Source: Paramarasmius palmivorus (Eukaryota > Basidiomycota > Agaricomycetes > Agaricales > Marasmiaceae). Taken from it: 64,000 nucleotides of DNA. The position numbers and the translations under genes were made by a program. The stretch spans positions 62,001 to 126,000 of the forward strand of contig JAYKXP010000104.1 of the NCBI GenBank assembly GCA_037176845.1, written 5' to 3'. Position 1 is the stretch's first letter. Each line of letters opens with the position of its first letter. The notes under the pieces were generated by a model that was not told where the DNA came from, searched no databases, and worked only from the letters and a program-made list of their open reading frames with translations. This document shows, piece by piece, positions 10,841 to 22,759 of this stretch.

Positions 10841-11960
10841 AATCAACCCAGCCTCCAGGCTTACATAACCAACCGGCTCTCTTGCATCGAAGACCATCAT
10901 CGCAGTTCCTCGTTTTCCGCTCTCTGTCTATGGAGAGTTGATTGATGTCAGTATCCGCGCGCAAAAGGTATTCTCCCAGTGAATCAGACTAGTAACTATC
11001 CGAGCGATATAGATTCATCTCCTGTTTGGATAATTGGGATGGTATCAGGCAAGAGTTAAGGATGGATTGGGACAAGGTACGTTACTCTACTTCTATTCCC
11101 GATCATATTGATACATCAGTAGCTCTAGCAATCCATACTTCCTCGCACCCGAGCCGACACATTCATCTGCTCACACGCAGCGCCATATATACAAGTCGTT
11201 CCAGCAGTGCAGACTGGTGCACCTTCTGCCGTTAGCGCCGACCTTTCTCTCTTGCTATCACGCTGGTTCACTCTAGTCAGACCGACTCAGTCTGTAAGCA
11301 GCGTGGAGATGGGGAGGCGATTACGTGGGTTTAAGGTATAGACGCTCAGCAGCACATTTCCCGGAGAAGATGTGCTTACACTCCTATATTTGGTATCACA
11401 TTTCGTCTCACAGCTACTACAAAACACTAGATTCACCTTCCCCCTTCTCCTTCCCCTGCCACAATACCGTGCATTTGAGATATATACATCCCTCACTTCG
11501 CCCATCTTGCGGAGCACCACCTTATACACTCACCTATGTCACCATTATCGCGTTGTGCTGCACACATTCTGTGTGTCTGTATTTAGAACGGTCTCTTCAA
11601 ACATTCTTTGGAGCACGCTACTAGTACTTCGCAACTTCACATATTGTAGAGCCTTCAGCATCGCCTGGCTGCCGAATTTCGGCGCATCTTCGGCAAGGAA
11701 ACGATCAAATGTGACCGAGATCGGCAGGTAGCAACCTGTGCGTTCCGACCCGGTCGCTGGCCGTTCTGTAGCCTGAGTTACTAGCTCCCGTTCTCACTGC
11801 ATCATTCACCGTCAGCATATAAATCATGCAGCCTTATGGAACCCATCTCATCGACACCATGTCAACCTTAAATGATAATCAATAGATGGTAGATAGGTCA
11901 GGATCCGTGTCTCACTGCATCGCAATTGGCATGAAGATGACTGATTTATGCTCTAAAAAA
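10841..11960. other. Gene-free stretch upstream of gene 6
   Basis: Only short frames of uneven composition. A block near 11690 (TTCGGCAAGGAAACGAT) resembles 10774-10800 and 6670-6700 imperfectly, so this may be an older decayed copy of the duplicated flank. No gene supported. Confidence 0.4.
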
Positions 11961-11971
11961 CCACGCCGGCA

Positions 11972-13318
11972 ATGGGATCTTTCTTGCTTTCTCCCGGTCT
12001 CACGCATCGCGTTACATTCGTTTCTATCACGTTCGCTAGTATCTTGCTCTTATTGTGAGTGGCCATATATGATTCTTGTCTGCGACTACTCAATCGAATG
12101 CTTCCGGTACAGGATAACTGCTCCCATGTATTTGGATAATTCAATGACTGGTCTGGCGGGGAGAGGCCAAGATGAATCACAAGACCACCGCGGGGACTGG
12201 AGCAAACTTGTCGTCTCAGTACCCTCTACTGGAACCGTTAATGTACCAGCTAGTGCTTCTTGGAACAACCCTTCTCTCTCTGGTGCAAACCTAGACTGGC
12301 TTAGAATCGTCCTCGTACAAGACGAGTCCTCCGTCGCTGAGCGATCCAGTACGATTCAAACGACGTTCACGAAGGGGCAGACCACTGGGAAATTGTCATT
12401 CATTGCAACGAAAGCAGGGTAGAGGTGTCAAACTTAGATATTGGGGTAGCATGACTAATACCAGAATAGGACCTACCACTTGGAAGCTGGAGGGTGATGT
12501 TTATTGCGCGTTACTTTTCAAATCCGTCATGGACTAACAGAGATGTATAGCAACGACAGGCGCATTCCCGTAGGTAACCGTATTGCTGTAACGGAAGCAA
12601 GGTTCGCGATTCATTAGGTGCATATTCACTCGGAAACTCATTTCATCCTTCGCAAGCAATCCAACCACCACGAGCCCAAGTTCTACCGTCAGTACTTCAT
12701 CGACTGGTCCACAACCAACCGCTTCCAGCTCCATACCAATGGAGACGCAGACATCACCAGAAACGGGACTGTCTATAACAGAGTCTGACCTCGGAATCTA
12801 CTATTCTTTCCAATGTACGCTTATAATTACTTTGCAGGTCTCAAAACACAATCCCGTACTCCACTGTGACCTCAATAGTGACATCTACCGCTGTAATAAC
12901 GCCATCATCTACTCCCGCTGAAGTGAAGGCCAATATTATTGGCCCTATCCTAGGATCAATTCTCGGTATTCTCATTTTTACAATTGCCGCGATCTTCGTC
13001 TACTTTCGATACCGTCGAAACTCTGCGCATGCCTTCCATAGCAACGTGAAGATGATTCCGAGGCCCTGGTGGGCGTCTTCGCGTTACAAATTCGGGATAA
13101 AATCGCACTCTCGAAACAGTATACAGTCGGCAGATGATATACCAGAGACTAGTACCATTGCCCCATCCGACTCTATCTCACAAGTATGGGCGAAAAAAAG
13201 GAGATCGGAGAAACATCGACCATTGCGAGAATCATCGGACTTGGCAACTGTCGCTGAGAAGTCGAATGAGCAAAAAGGTAGAGAAACAGGGAATCTAGAG
13301 CATTCACGAGAGAGGTAA
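11972..13318 (+). CDS. Gene 6: surface protein, ectodomain related to genes 3 and 4, different tail
   Basis: Exons 11972-12054, 12113-12418, 12470-12493, 12551-12601, 12657-12770 and 12838-13318 join in phase to 352 residues. MGSFLLSPG followed by a hydrophobic segment is the signal. The ectodomain has the same STGTVNVPASASW and SSTIQTTFTKGQTTGKLSF blocks as genes 3 and 4, then the NRIAVTEA exon, Ser/Thr stalk and helix IIGPILGSILGILIF. The tail (about 100 residues, basic) has no SPYP, DSGWRP or PPxY. The fifth donor (GTCTAT) is weak. A strong GTAAGT overlaps the stop, so a further 3' exon cannot be excluded. This copy has an intact start and acceptor, unlike genes 3 and 4. Confidence 0.72.
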
Positions 13319-13827
13319 GTGTGTAAGCCATCGATTCCAGGCCTCGCGCTACTTACTGATGTCCATTCCATCTTGAAGCACGGACGACTAGTTGGATGTA
13401 GATATTCTGGGACCAGATTCCACGTCGGTATTGTCGTGTGCATCTCAGTTTTTCGGAACCGATCTACCGTAATAAACACCATAATAATATTAATCACACT
13501 ATGACACTAAGTACCTTGAATGCCTTCGGCAATCACTGGCGGGTGTGAGATGTAACTTCGCCTCCGACCATCACCATAATCATCTATGCTTCTAAGATAC
13601 GATGAACTTCCGGAGCTAGATTCACGTACTGAGAAGCACTGTGGATGGTTGTTTCATGATGACGAAGGCAATATCGTCATTTCTCAATCAAGTTTTCCCG
13701 TTGTTCTTCTCTCGAATCCAGCTCTCAGTCGATCGACACTTAAGCCAATCAGTATGACAGATATCTTTGCTCTGGACAGTCTTCCTTTGCCGAGTCTTAT
13801 TCTTGAGAAAACAGGAACATCCCCATC
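13319..13827. other. Gap between genes 6 and 7
   Basis: The frame 13586-13690 reads LRYDELPELDSRTEK with DDEGNIVIS and could be a short exon. It has no signal, neighbours or splice partners I can place. Otherwise nothing. Confidence 0.25.
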
Positions 13828-15606
13828 ATGATGATCTCGAGGTTGCATGTCGCGATGAAGGATGGAGATTGCGTGGATGTTGGGACTGAGGTGCGTTCAA
13901 GTGGAATCTCCCCTCTCATCCATTTATCTAGTTCTCTGTTGGGGGTGCTAGTCATGTTCTGCTCCACCTATCGTGAGACTGGCTCCCATATACGCTCTTT
14001 TTCAATATTCCCACTGTAAGTATTCTAATGTGGACCAGCAAGCAAGATATTCAACATTGTTCACAGCATTTTATTTACTGTGCTGTTCCCCTTTGCCACG
14101 GGACTCAGAATCATCTCTACCTCCTCTGCCCCAGCAATCATTTCGTGTAGCTTCACTCCATTTCGTTTCGTCCGAGAGGCAGGGGATCCGGACTCATTCG
14201 GAATTCTTGCAATGAATATAGACAATCAACTAAAGGATCATGGACAGCCGGTACCAATAGATTTTGGTGAGGACGAAGGAGAGTTTGAAATTCAATTTCC
14301 TAAAGCGGGGTGAGTAGTTCTCAGATCGTGCCGTCTGTCCATCCCTTACAGAAGGCTTCAGTCAATATCTTCTCAAAGGAATAGCAGAACAAACGTACGT
14401 TTAGCGCTTATAAGACTAGCTACCTTGAGCTGAATATTCCATAGGCTCTCCAACGGCCAACAATTCACGGCACTCACATCAGGGGCCCAATTCAGTGTTG
14501 CATCAGGCGGTACTCTTTGTAACTACGACCAGTTCAAAGGCTCAGGTAATCCTTCCCAGAGCGAGACACCCTCAAGTCCACCAACTCAAGAGTCAACTTC
14601 TACGTACGTAGCCTACTCCAATCAGGTATTATCAACTCATAGAAAAGAAAGCACTGTAATCAGGACCTTCACTGTATCACCCCCAAGCGGGACGACAAGA
14701 TCGAGGTATGGTTCATCTTTCTAACTCTGAGGTACCATCTCATACGCGTCTGTAGGACTATCAGTACCACCCCTTCGACGTAGGGACGCTATTCGAGTTG
14801 GGAGTATTGAATATTGAACATTATCAGTCAAATTTCCACAGGGTCCGAGGGCACGATAAATATCCCAGGGACGTTAGCAAGCATCTCAAGTCAGGAACTC
14901 TCGACGACATCTTCGAGTCCGACACACAGCTCTTCGGAAGATGAAACAACAATAACAAATACGTGGGTCCTGGGTATGCAGTGTCCCTATGACGACTGAT
15001 GATCATTCTACTTTTCCAATACCAGTATCACAATGCCATCATCAAGGTAGAGCTGATTTTGATCCCTGGCCAATAACACTGGTATCTAATGAGTTATCAG
15101 TCCCCAATCCAGCTCAACATTTCACACAACAACGACAGTGCCGGAAAATACACATACGACCACCTCATCGACCAGCGAATCAGCCACACCCACTCCTCCG
15201 TGAGTAGACCCAATTTGCATGCGAGTTTCACGCCGATTATTCATTTCCGGAAAGAGTCACTTCCCCTTCCAACCCAGATGCTGAGCGTAACCAGAGGAAC
15301 GGCATGATCTTAGGCATTATCGGAGGTATATTTGTGTTTATACTCCTCCTCATGGCCTACTTCCGCCGTCAGCGCCTCGAATCATCCAGAAGAGTGGAGC
15401 TATGGCGGGAACACTTATTTGGAGAGCGCCGGGAACCACTTCCAGTTCGTCCTAGACCATCATGGAGACCATTGAATCTCAATAACCTATTCGCTGGTGC
15501 CCGTGAGGATAGGTCATCTGCGAGTACGAATACAGGTAGTCGCTGGGTTGAAACTCGGCGAAATTCACCGTTGATATTTAGACCTGAACGTATTATAGCA
15601 GTATAA
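13828..15606 (+). CDS. Gene 7: ten-exon surface protein with long Ser/Thr stalk and short basic tail
   Basis: Exons 13828(?)-14015, 14109-14309, 14362-14394, 14445-14603, 14664-14705, 14756-14779, 14828-14962, 15026-15046, 15101-15199 and 15255-15606. Every listed junction is phase 2 and joins without a stop, giving 417 residues if the first ATG is used. The ectodomain ends EIQFPKAG, then QYLLKGIAEQ and FTALTSGAQFSVASGG. A stalk of more than 100 residues rich in Ser/Thr is built from small exons. The helix is MILGIIGGIFVFILLLMAYF, then RRQRLESSRR. The tail (about 80 residues) ends FRPERIIAV, without DSGWRP or PPxY, although it carries a PSWRP. The start is uncertain: a later ATG near 13954 would still leave a hydrophobic leader. 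Confidence 0.7.
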
Positions 15607-15859
15607 GACAGGAGAAATAGTGGTTAGCTTTACTGTAATATGAGTATCTCCCCGAGGATAGTACATGAATAGTGAGCGGATAGACATTGAGACGGGGCAA
15701 GGCGCGGCTAATCCCAATCCAGTGAGTAAGATGCATAAGGATCACAATGCATAAGACTGAGAGTAGGTACGATTTGCTAAAGAGCCTGTAAGCTACGTGT
15801 AAAGACCGATAAATTCCCTCCGTCTAGTCGCGTACCCCTACTACAAATGCTGTCCTACC

Positions 15860-17144
15860 CTAGGGTGCTCGATCAATTTCTTGTCTCCCAATGTTCTTGT
15901 CGGCCAACACCCTGCCAGCGTCACTATGCCGTCGTTCACGGTCTCTGCCGCGCGGCTTTGTAAATACTTCCCGTGGCTCTGAAGGAACCTTGCTTTGAGA
16001 CATCTGTCCTTGAGAGGCACAGTTGATGGTAGCCCGGAGAAGGCGACGTCGGTATAGAAAACATCCGAGGATGATTATCAATGCAAATAGGAGAGTAATC
16101 CCGACTATAATACCAGCAATTTGACCTCCTCGCAGAGTTGCTGGATCTTCTCCGTGTGGAGATACGGAGCTTGAAATGTCTGGAATGCGTGTCAGTGTCG
16201 AGGATGAAGGAGACAGTAATTCGGTCTCTGCCGGAGTGGTACTTGTACTTGACTGACCACATTTCATGAAGGTGGCGTCTTCTGATAAGATGTAATCTCG
16301 TGTCCATGCACTGAGGAAGTAAGTAAAAACAACGCTCATCTGTCTTATGATCAGACGTACAAGAACCTAAAGTGAATTCAGTTCAGCTCTACTCATACCC
16401 CTAAGCAAGACGCACCAGGCTCCGTTATCCCAAAAAACCCGAGAGTAAAAGGCGTTAAAAAGCCTTATATTTGCTGAACAAGCACGGTCTTGTACTGGAA
16501 TTGATAATCTGAGTGCGATGAACCGTCATTTGGGACAGTAGCAATCCAACAAGCACTTACGAGCGATTGAGGATTGGTTCGCAGCCGGCTAAAAACCGCT
16601 GATATGTTTCGTTTGCTTGATAGTCAATGTAGGCTTGCAGACTGTAGAATAACAGGAAACCCTAATACTCACGAGCGTCAAATCCAATCTCGGCATCCCC
16701 TACTCCTTTCTGGCATCTGTAGTATTCGTTAGCCTATGTTCCCTTTCATAAATGACACGGCCTACGATAAGCATAACATGCTTAATGAGAACGATATGCT
16801 GTTGCAGCAACATTTCTCTGTACACCCGTGAGTTTTCTCGCCGCCTTGTAAGTCAAAGGATGATTACCTCTACTAGGACGGCACATATCAGCTGGAACGC
16901 TTTTGGGAAATTCATCAACATTATCTGCAGATCGAATCAGTATTTCCCCGCCGTGACAAGACATCCAATCTCACAGGTTGGATCACATAATTGATTCAGT
17001 CGTTCGTATGTCCGACCTGCATAATTAGCATTCGTACTCTTCACCAGAAACGTAGGAACCTTACTTACAGGGACTCTCCCCCGTTTTATCCACGTACCAA
17101 TTCAAGCCTGGGTCTGAGCATGCTGTATAGGAGACCTGTGTCAT
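15860..17144 (-). CDS. Gene 8: Cys-rich single-pass surface protein of an Agaricomycete family
   Basis: Exons read 17144-17069, 17016-16975, 16924-16868, 16817-16766, 16716-16673, 16633-16561, 16508 to about 16400, then a last block to 15860 whose first boundary I could not fix. The ectodomain has WYVDKTGESPC, TYERLNQLC, a CCCNSISFSLSMLC core followed by SCQ, a GCEPILNRS turn and FWDNGAW. I recall this Cys/Trp pattern (GETPC.TYE, CCCN.I.F.LSMLC) from unnamed Agaricomycete membrane proteins; no function is known to me. The last block has a Ser/Thr stalk, helix IAGIIVGITLLFALIII, RRRLLR and a short tail without DSGWRP or PPxY. The 39-nt fifth intron is unusually short. A different ectodomain on the same stalk-helix plan as its neighbours. 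Confidence 0.68.
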
Positions 17145-17438
17145 GGAAGGAAGAATGTCAAGAATTTCCAGACACGTTCGCCACTGGCCAATATATAGCA
17201 CGAATGATAGCCACGATCAATATTCAAAATGTATTCAAACTGATGCGCTGGAAGCATGCGGTGTGATTAATGATTCCGGGATGACGGATTCTTGAAGCTT
17301 TGATGGTATCACGACATGTTCATTGTAAGGTTCTCTATTTATTTTACACTAGGGATTACCTTGTCTGCGATATCTGTCACTCCACTCGGCACCGCATACC
17401 TATGTATCATAGTGTTTTTGCATACTAGGGCTATACTA

Positions 17439-17700
17439 TCAATGAGGTTGCCACTCCCGCGTCAGAAGGAAGGCGCATCTCATCGTGTTGATGAAACTAC
17501 CTCGTCGAACTGAGGATGTTTCAGGAGGTGAGTTGTCGTGTTTTTGAGTTTTGAGAGGCTGGAAACCCCTTGATCTGTTAAACACCACAACTCGACTCAT
17601 CATTGAGTACGAGCGGAATCGAGCTCTCACTCGACGTTGGTATAATGCCGTGCAAAGGAAGACCACCAGTGTGAGAAAAGCGGCGGTTGCGACAATGTCA
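17439..17700 (-). CDS. Possible last exon of an unplaced single-pass protein
   Basis: A minus-strand frame carries a hydrophobic stretch (ATAAFLTLVVFLCTALY), then QRRVRARFR, SRGFQPLKTQ and a short tail, the layout of a helix-plus-tail exon. It begins only about 50 bp downstream of the gene 9 stop, leaving no room for its own ectodomain, so it may be a fragment. A similar block sits in the relic at 21170-21430. Confidence 0.3.
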
Positions 17701-17764
17701 ATTGTACAAGGGACCAAACATGCCGAGAAATTTTTCCATGAAAGACTATGTACATCCGTAAACT

Positions 17765-18640
17765 CTATGAGATCGCCGTCTCATAGTCTGGCGGAATATC
17801 GATTCTATTGCTACTCCCAGACTCTGATGGTGGCGGAGGTGGATATCGTGGTCTCCATCCGCTATCCTCGTGTCGACGAAACCTTGGCTGTCTAGGGGGT
17901 AATGTGTCTGGAGGAACTTCCTCATCGTGACGTTCTACGCGTTGCGTGTTGCCCTGGGCTGAGTTGTCCATCTGAGGCTGGCTTTCACGCTGACGCTGCG
18001 ATAGATTTGTGCAGAAGTGCATGATGGTGAGGAATCGAGCGATAATATGCAAGATGGTGCTATCGTTTCCGAGGCGATTTGAATGACGTCTATGGTAGTA
18101 TACATAAAGTGGTATGACCACTATAATGAGGAAGATTGCTCCAATAGTGACGACGACGATTACAAGTATGGGTGGTTCTTCTGATGGTATGGGCATAGTG
18201 GAAGGCGTTGGTGATGGGATTTTCTTGATGTGGGCCCTGTTTGAAGAGTTGTGGATTGTATGCCCCTCTCGGTCGTTGCTATACTTGTGAAATGGTTACC
18301 GTAGGAATATAATCAAAAATGGGAGGACCATACCTCGGACCAACGATTCAATCACAGTATGAATTATGTCCACTTGTTTGATTATTGACCTGAAATCATG
18401 AAAAAAAAATTCGAGAGTCAAAAAGCCATGATCACTAGCAGAACGTGTAACCACCAACTCATCTGGCAGTGTATCTATCAAAGAATATGAACTGATGGGA
18501 TTATGATTAGCCGAGTAGCAAAGTCTTCTCATTTGACATACTTACCGCAAAAGCGAAGCGAATAGAGGACAACGGCGAGAGGAAGTATTACGAGGGTGGC
18601 GATGGAACTAATTGCGGCGTTTACTAGTCTTGACCAACCA
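17765..18640 (-). CDS. Gene 9: surface protein with DSGWRP/PPxY tail, 5' end unresolved
   Basis: The last exon (about 18278-17765) has a Ser/Thr-rich stretch with PSPTPSTMPIPS, helix ILVIVVVTIGAIFLIIVVI, YHRRHSNR, then RRHEDSGWRP, a Pro-rich spacer and PPDYETAIS at the end. Upstream, minus-strand segments 18460-18320 (DTLPDELVVTRS, then DIIHTVIES) and a leader-like hydrophobic run near 18600-18545 look like earlier exons. No in-frame ATG precedes the leader, and one junction needs a weak GTTGGT donor to keep phase. A run of nine A/T at about 18405 lies inside this stretch and could hide a sequencing slip. The tail is secure; the N terminus is not. Confidence 0.62.
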
Positions 18641-19552
18641 TCGACTTAAAGATGCAAGGGTTGAATGCGGCAGTGTTAATAACGGAAGGAACAAAAGTTC
18701 ACCAGATAACCTAACCCATAAATACTTTTACCATGACAACCTCATCACACTGATCATATCCCTCAGTTTGATTTATCTTCAGCTTGTTTTTCCGACATTC
18801 ATTAGTGAAGCTGCTAGCGGAGCGAGATAAGCACGTATCGAAAGTACCTTAATCACTGCAACATTCCCAGCTCTCAAAGATGAGAAAGTAGAGATCGAGC
18901 TCTAGGGAAGCTATGGGGGCTACCTTAAGGCGTCCCATCCAATCATCGCCATCATCATCTCGTCTCAACTTCGACGGTGATTCAGCGGTGGAAATCGCAC
19001 TACGGTTTATCCTTTGAGCTGGTATGGCTCGGCGGTCGTGACATTATTGACTTACAAAGATACGATTACTGTGTTCTGGAAGTATTTAGATAGTGGGGTT
19101 GTTGAGCGTCGAAGTCGGTGGCCGTGCAACGTCTTTGATTATCATGTTCGTTGGTGAACAAGAGTTTTATGGACACTTCCAGTCATGGCCATTGAAGGTA
19201 TTGATCAAGCGGATCCAGAGATGGTCAGAGCCAGGGACGCGATGGGGACAAGTAAGGCTTTGTCCCGGAAAAGGGATTCGGAAATTTCAAGAACGAAACG
19301 TGATCAAATCAAGAAACAACCCTTGCCCAAGCTCACATCAATGAAATTTCTTTTCCTCGACGACCATCGCCGTAGCTCCCCTTGTAGATCATGGGTTGTG
19401 TAGCAATGGCTTATGGAAAAATCACATCGGAGCTGGCGCGTTCCCTGGTACACCGCACTTATGCCTGGCTAAGAATAGCCTCCACTGTTAGATTGAACTA
19501 GGGGCAGTCTTCGTTACGGTCCAGTTTCGTAACACTCCCCAAAACTACCACT
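18641..19552. other. Gene-free stretch
   Basis: Frames at 19093-19403 are open but lack a start context, membrane or domain character. Nothing supported. Confidence 0.4.
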
Positions 19553-20288
19553 CTAAGTCTGAGAATTATTAATGAAATCCGCGAACTGCGAAAACGTGAT
19601 AATATCATCCGTGGCACCCGTATAATCCACGATTGCTTTCCACCAAATATCAATTACCTCGGATTGAGCGCTGCCGATTAATTAGCATTTTCATTAAAAG
19701 GGGGAAGAAAAGAAAGGAAAACATACTCTGGCCAAACATCTGTCCCAAGTTCATCCAAAATTCCATAGATGTAGTCAATATAATGCTGCCTCGTCGCAGT
19801 ACATCTCGGTGGGGCGGTGTTACAGTTTGCAAGCCTGTACCAGATCTACGTACACCATTAGCTTGCCTCTTCACCTAATAAAGCAGTGGATCGAAAGGTC
19901 ACCTCGGGGTTAAAGAACGTATCGGCATTACCATCCTTGAGACACTGCGCAATCCCCACAGTTTTAGTCGTACCCTGGCACGTACCAGTAGCGATACATG
20001 GGTGGGTGTACCATACACGACCTACACCGGATGATTGTACAAAGTCAAAGCAAGCATCGGCCTATGGTGGCGGATAGAGGTGTTACTTGGATGGTTTGTA
20101 GAGATGGAAAGGAAACACACCAAAACTTTACAAGCCGGACTATAGTGCCCATGATACACTCCGATATCGGCGTTCCATGCTTCGCATTGGTCTGGTGGCG
20201 GAGCGTCTCTTTTCGTATTGTTTAAGGGGTTAGCTTGAGTAGAGACGATGACGCTAAGAGCGAGTGATATTGTCGTCAGGAGCTTCAT
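19553..20288 (-). CDS. Gene 10: small secreted Cys-containing protein
   Basis: Exons 20288-20127, 20061-19903, 19845-19727 and 19670-19553 join in phase to 185 residues, ending TAG. MKLLTTISLALSVIVSTQA is a clear signal peptide, and a KR at about 27-28 is a possible Kex2 site. The mature part has at least eight Cys (DQCEAW, SPACKADAC, HPCIATGTC, AQCLKDG, ANC, PRC) and ends SQFADFINN; no membrane helix or anchor. It is not a hydrophobin, because no CC pairs occur. TATAAATA lies about 40 bp upstream. It stands alone among the membrane-protein genes. Could be an effector-like or structural secreted protein; function unknown. Confidence 0.85.
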
Positions 20289-20326
20289 GATGCAGCTTGG
20301 GCACTAGTTAAGCGTTTTTGACGCGA

Positions 20327-20334
20327 TATTTATA
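20327..20334 (-). promoter_or_regulatory. TATA box of gene 10
   Basis: TATAAATA on the minus strand, about 40 bp upstream of the gene 10 ATG, in good position for a short leader. Confidence 0.5.
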
Positions 20335-21165
20335 CTAACCCAACAAGACGCGGGGAAAACATGCCGCGATGTATATCAGAGTATGAGGTTCTCCGATTGA
20401 TGTGGCCCTGGCATTGACCGTGGTTCTCGCCTGTTCTAGCTGTACACAAAGCACGAATATACTTGGCGATATCAATCCTTGGCGTTTTGATTCCAATCTA
20501 ACTCTCACATCACGGCGTACTCAGCATGAGGGGCTGATAGCATTTTCAGTTGTTAGTTTACACGCGGCAAGACAAAGCCTTAACTAACACTGCTGAGATT
20601 CTTGATGGACCTAAAAAACACACGCCGATTAGCTGTAGAAGAATTCAAAACGCCGACGATAACCCCACTTGCTCCATCTCGACAAGGTGCTAGAAGGGTA
20701 GTCTCGAGAACTGACGATACACCTGCGTGATCTTTTTGGATTAGGTACATGTGTTCCATCCCTCAGTATCTGTCGAACAGCTTCATACATTTTATCTTCG
20801 TACTTTATATAGATACTGTTATTTAATGATCTCATGTATATATGTTAGCAGGAGTGTTGAGGAAAGTCTTAGGACCTGGAAAACGGATTTCCTCAACCAA
20901 CCTCACGCGATTTTGGTGACAGCCGACGCGCCTGTTTTTTCTAGCTCGGGAGGCGACTGCTAAAACTGACACGATCCCTTTCAATGTATTTTAGTACAAA
21001 TAATGAGGATGGTTTTGTGAGGTCAACGACAACCGGCATGACTATAACCGGGCGTGATTAGCTCAGCAAAATTTCCAGCGGCTACGCTACCCTGAGAAAA
21101 AAACAAGACTACTAGAAGGGCGCTTGAATTAGGGACACATCGACATTCTATCCATCTATCCCAAT
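20335..21165. other. Gene-free stretch
   Basis: A 61-codon plus-strand frame at 20402-20587 has a hydrophobic start (ALALTVVLACSSC) but no partner exons. Otherwise nothing. Confidence 0.35.
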
Positions 21166-21169
21166 GCCT

Positions 21170-21430
21170 TTTCTTACTCAGATGGAATGTCAATGACACT
21201 CCTGATCCTAGACTCAGAAGGAGGCGGAGACGTGCCTGCACTCGAATATGAATGTGGATTGGTTTTGCGTATCGGACTTTGTCTGTCGGGCTGGAGTGCT
21301 GGTTTTAGAGGTTGGAAAACCCTTGACTTGGAAGGTCAAGAACAGGGGATAGCTATAAGTAGCGCTCTCTTGACGAGCCTAGCGCAGATGTTCTGGAGGC
21401 AATATTGTAGGTAGGATGGCGACCCGTAAA
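21170..21430 (-). pseudogene. Relic of a PPxY-family tail
   Basis: On the minus strand the frame PPPSESRIRSVIDIPSE followed by stop matches the family end PPPSESGGSNLIDVPPEYE. PPxY has been lost to an early stop, and DSGWRP and the membrane helix are absent. A QGF block further upstream resembles 17439-17700. A decayed 3' fragment. Confidence 0.5.
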
Positions 21431-22750
21431 GAATGCAAAGACACGAAGGCTTACTAGATAATTAAAGACTCATGCACAAGGCCTGCCACTGACTATCATG
21501 ATGACCCGGTCTCAATTCAGTTCAGAAATGATCTGTCCACAATGACATCGTCCAGGGCAAAACGGTATACCTATCATTGAAGGCTCAAGTACAGAATTAA
21601 GCAATACTCGAAAGATAGCGTGTACCTAACTCATGTGAGTGAGATAACGAAGGAAGAACTTGAGTTACTGTTACTGTCCTATGCCATCCCGTGAGGCGGT
21701 GTGTGGTTCGGGTGGTATAGTAATAAGGTATAGTAATAAGAGCTTGAACGCATTGTTGACGCTTATATTTCCATGATTCTAGCGTTCGACGGCCGCAATT
21801 CCCCAAGTTCGCTCATCTTGGTCAATTTAGAAGTGTTCGGCAATTGTTCGGCACAAGGTTCGGCAAAGTTTGGAAACAACCCTAACCCCAAATTACATAA
21901 TCAGAGTTTTTCTTTTCGTCGACGTTCAGCACTGTCGTTCCTAGGCCTCTTTCCTTCGGCCTCCGCTGGTCCATCTTCGGCACAACATCCACCAGACTCA
22001 CCATAAACACTCACGGCAAAATGACTATTATTGCTCATCGCGGCTCTTCGTCTTTTCTTTGCCTGTGCCCTCGCATAGAGCCGTGCTACTCTATGCCAAG
22101 CGTGTATGGACATCCATTCAGGAGGGCGGTACGTTATCAAGTTGACTGTACCCCCTGTATTGGATAGGATGGTTGAGTTGGTCGCGGATATACGTCTTGG
22201 ATACGCTCCGACAAGGTATGTTACTACGCTGCGCTGCATTTCCAAGTCCTCGCTCACTTTGCATTCCTAGACTCGATGACCATCCCAACTCCCGTCCCTC
22301 GATCCGCTTTCACTTCCTCTGTTCCATGCTTGTACTCGCCTCGGCGTACACGTCGCCGCCTGCATAGAGGGCTCCTTCTAGTACCCTCTCTATTCAGATC
22401 AAGAGGCTGTCTCTTATCAGAGGCTTGGAACGCTCGCAATATGGTCTACCTCTCATTAGGAAACAGGGCTGAGTTGGATGGTCGGGAGGGGATGTGATTA
22501 GGAACAGATGGAGAAGCTCCGTGAGGGTCCTCGTTCTTACACCATCCCTCAGCACAACGCTCGCTCCTCGTCTAAGTAACATCGATCCTCCGTACCCTAC
22601 CTCTAATACCCTTATGCGCAGCCTCGTCGTCTCTACAAATAACGATACGTCCTGCACAAGCATTCCTCTTTGACTTCCGTACAATCGCTTTATTGGTGGG
22701 TAACATCATACATAGCCATCATTCAACTATCCTTGGGCACCGCCTTGATC
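21431..22750. other. Gene-free stretch
   Basis: Overlapping frames on both strands at 21900-22680 show no consistent coding character. One TTAGGG-type box (CAACCCTAACCCC) lies near 21880. Confidence 0.35.
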
Positions 22751-22759
22751 TCAAAGGTC

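Noticed and set aside
11325..11731. Overlapping 99- and 119-codon frames upstream of gene 6
   Set aside because: Composition is pyrimidine-rich in both frames, typical of a promoter region. No paralogue or splice sites.
19553..20288. Hydrophobin
   Set aside because: The eight-Cys hydrophobin spacing with two CC pairs is absent, and the sequence is not strongly hydrophobic after the leader.
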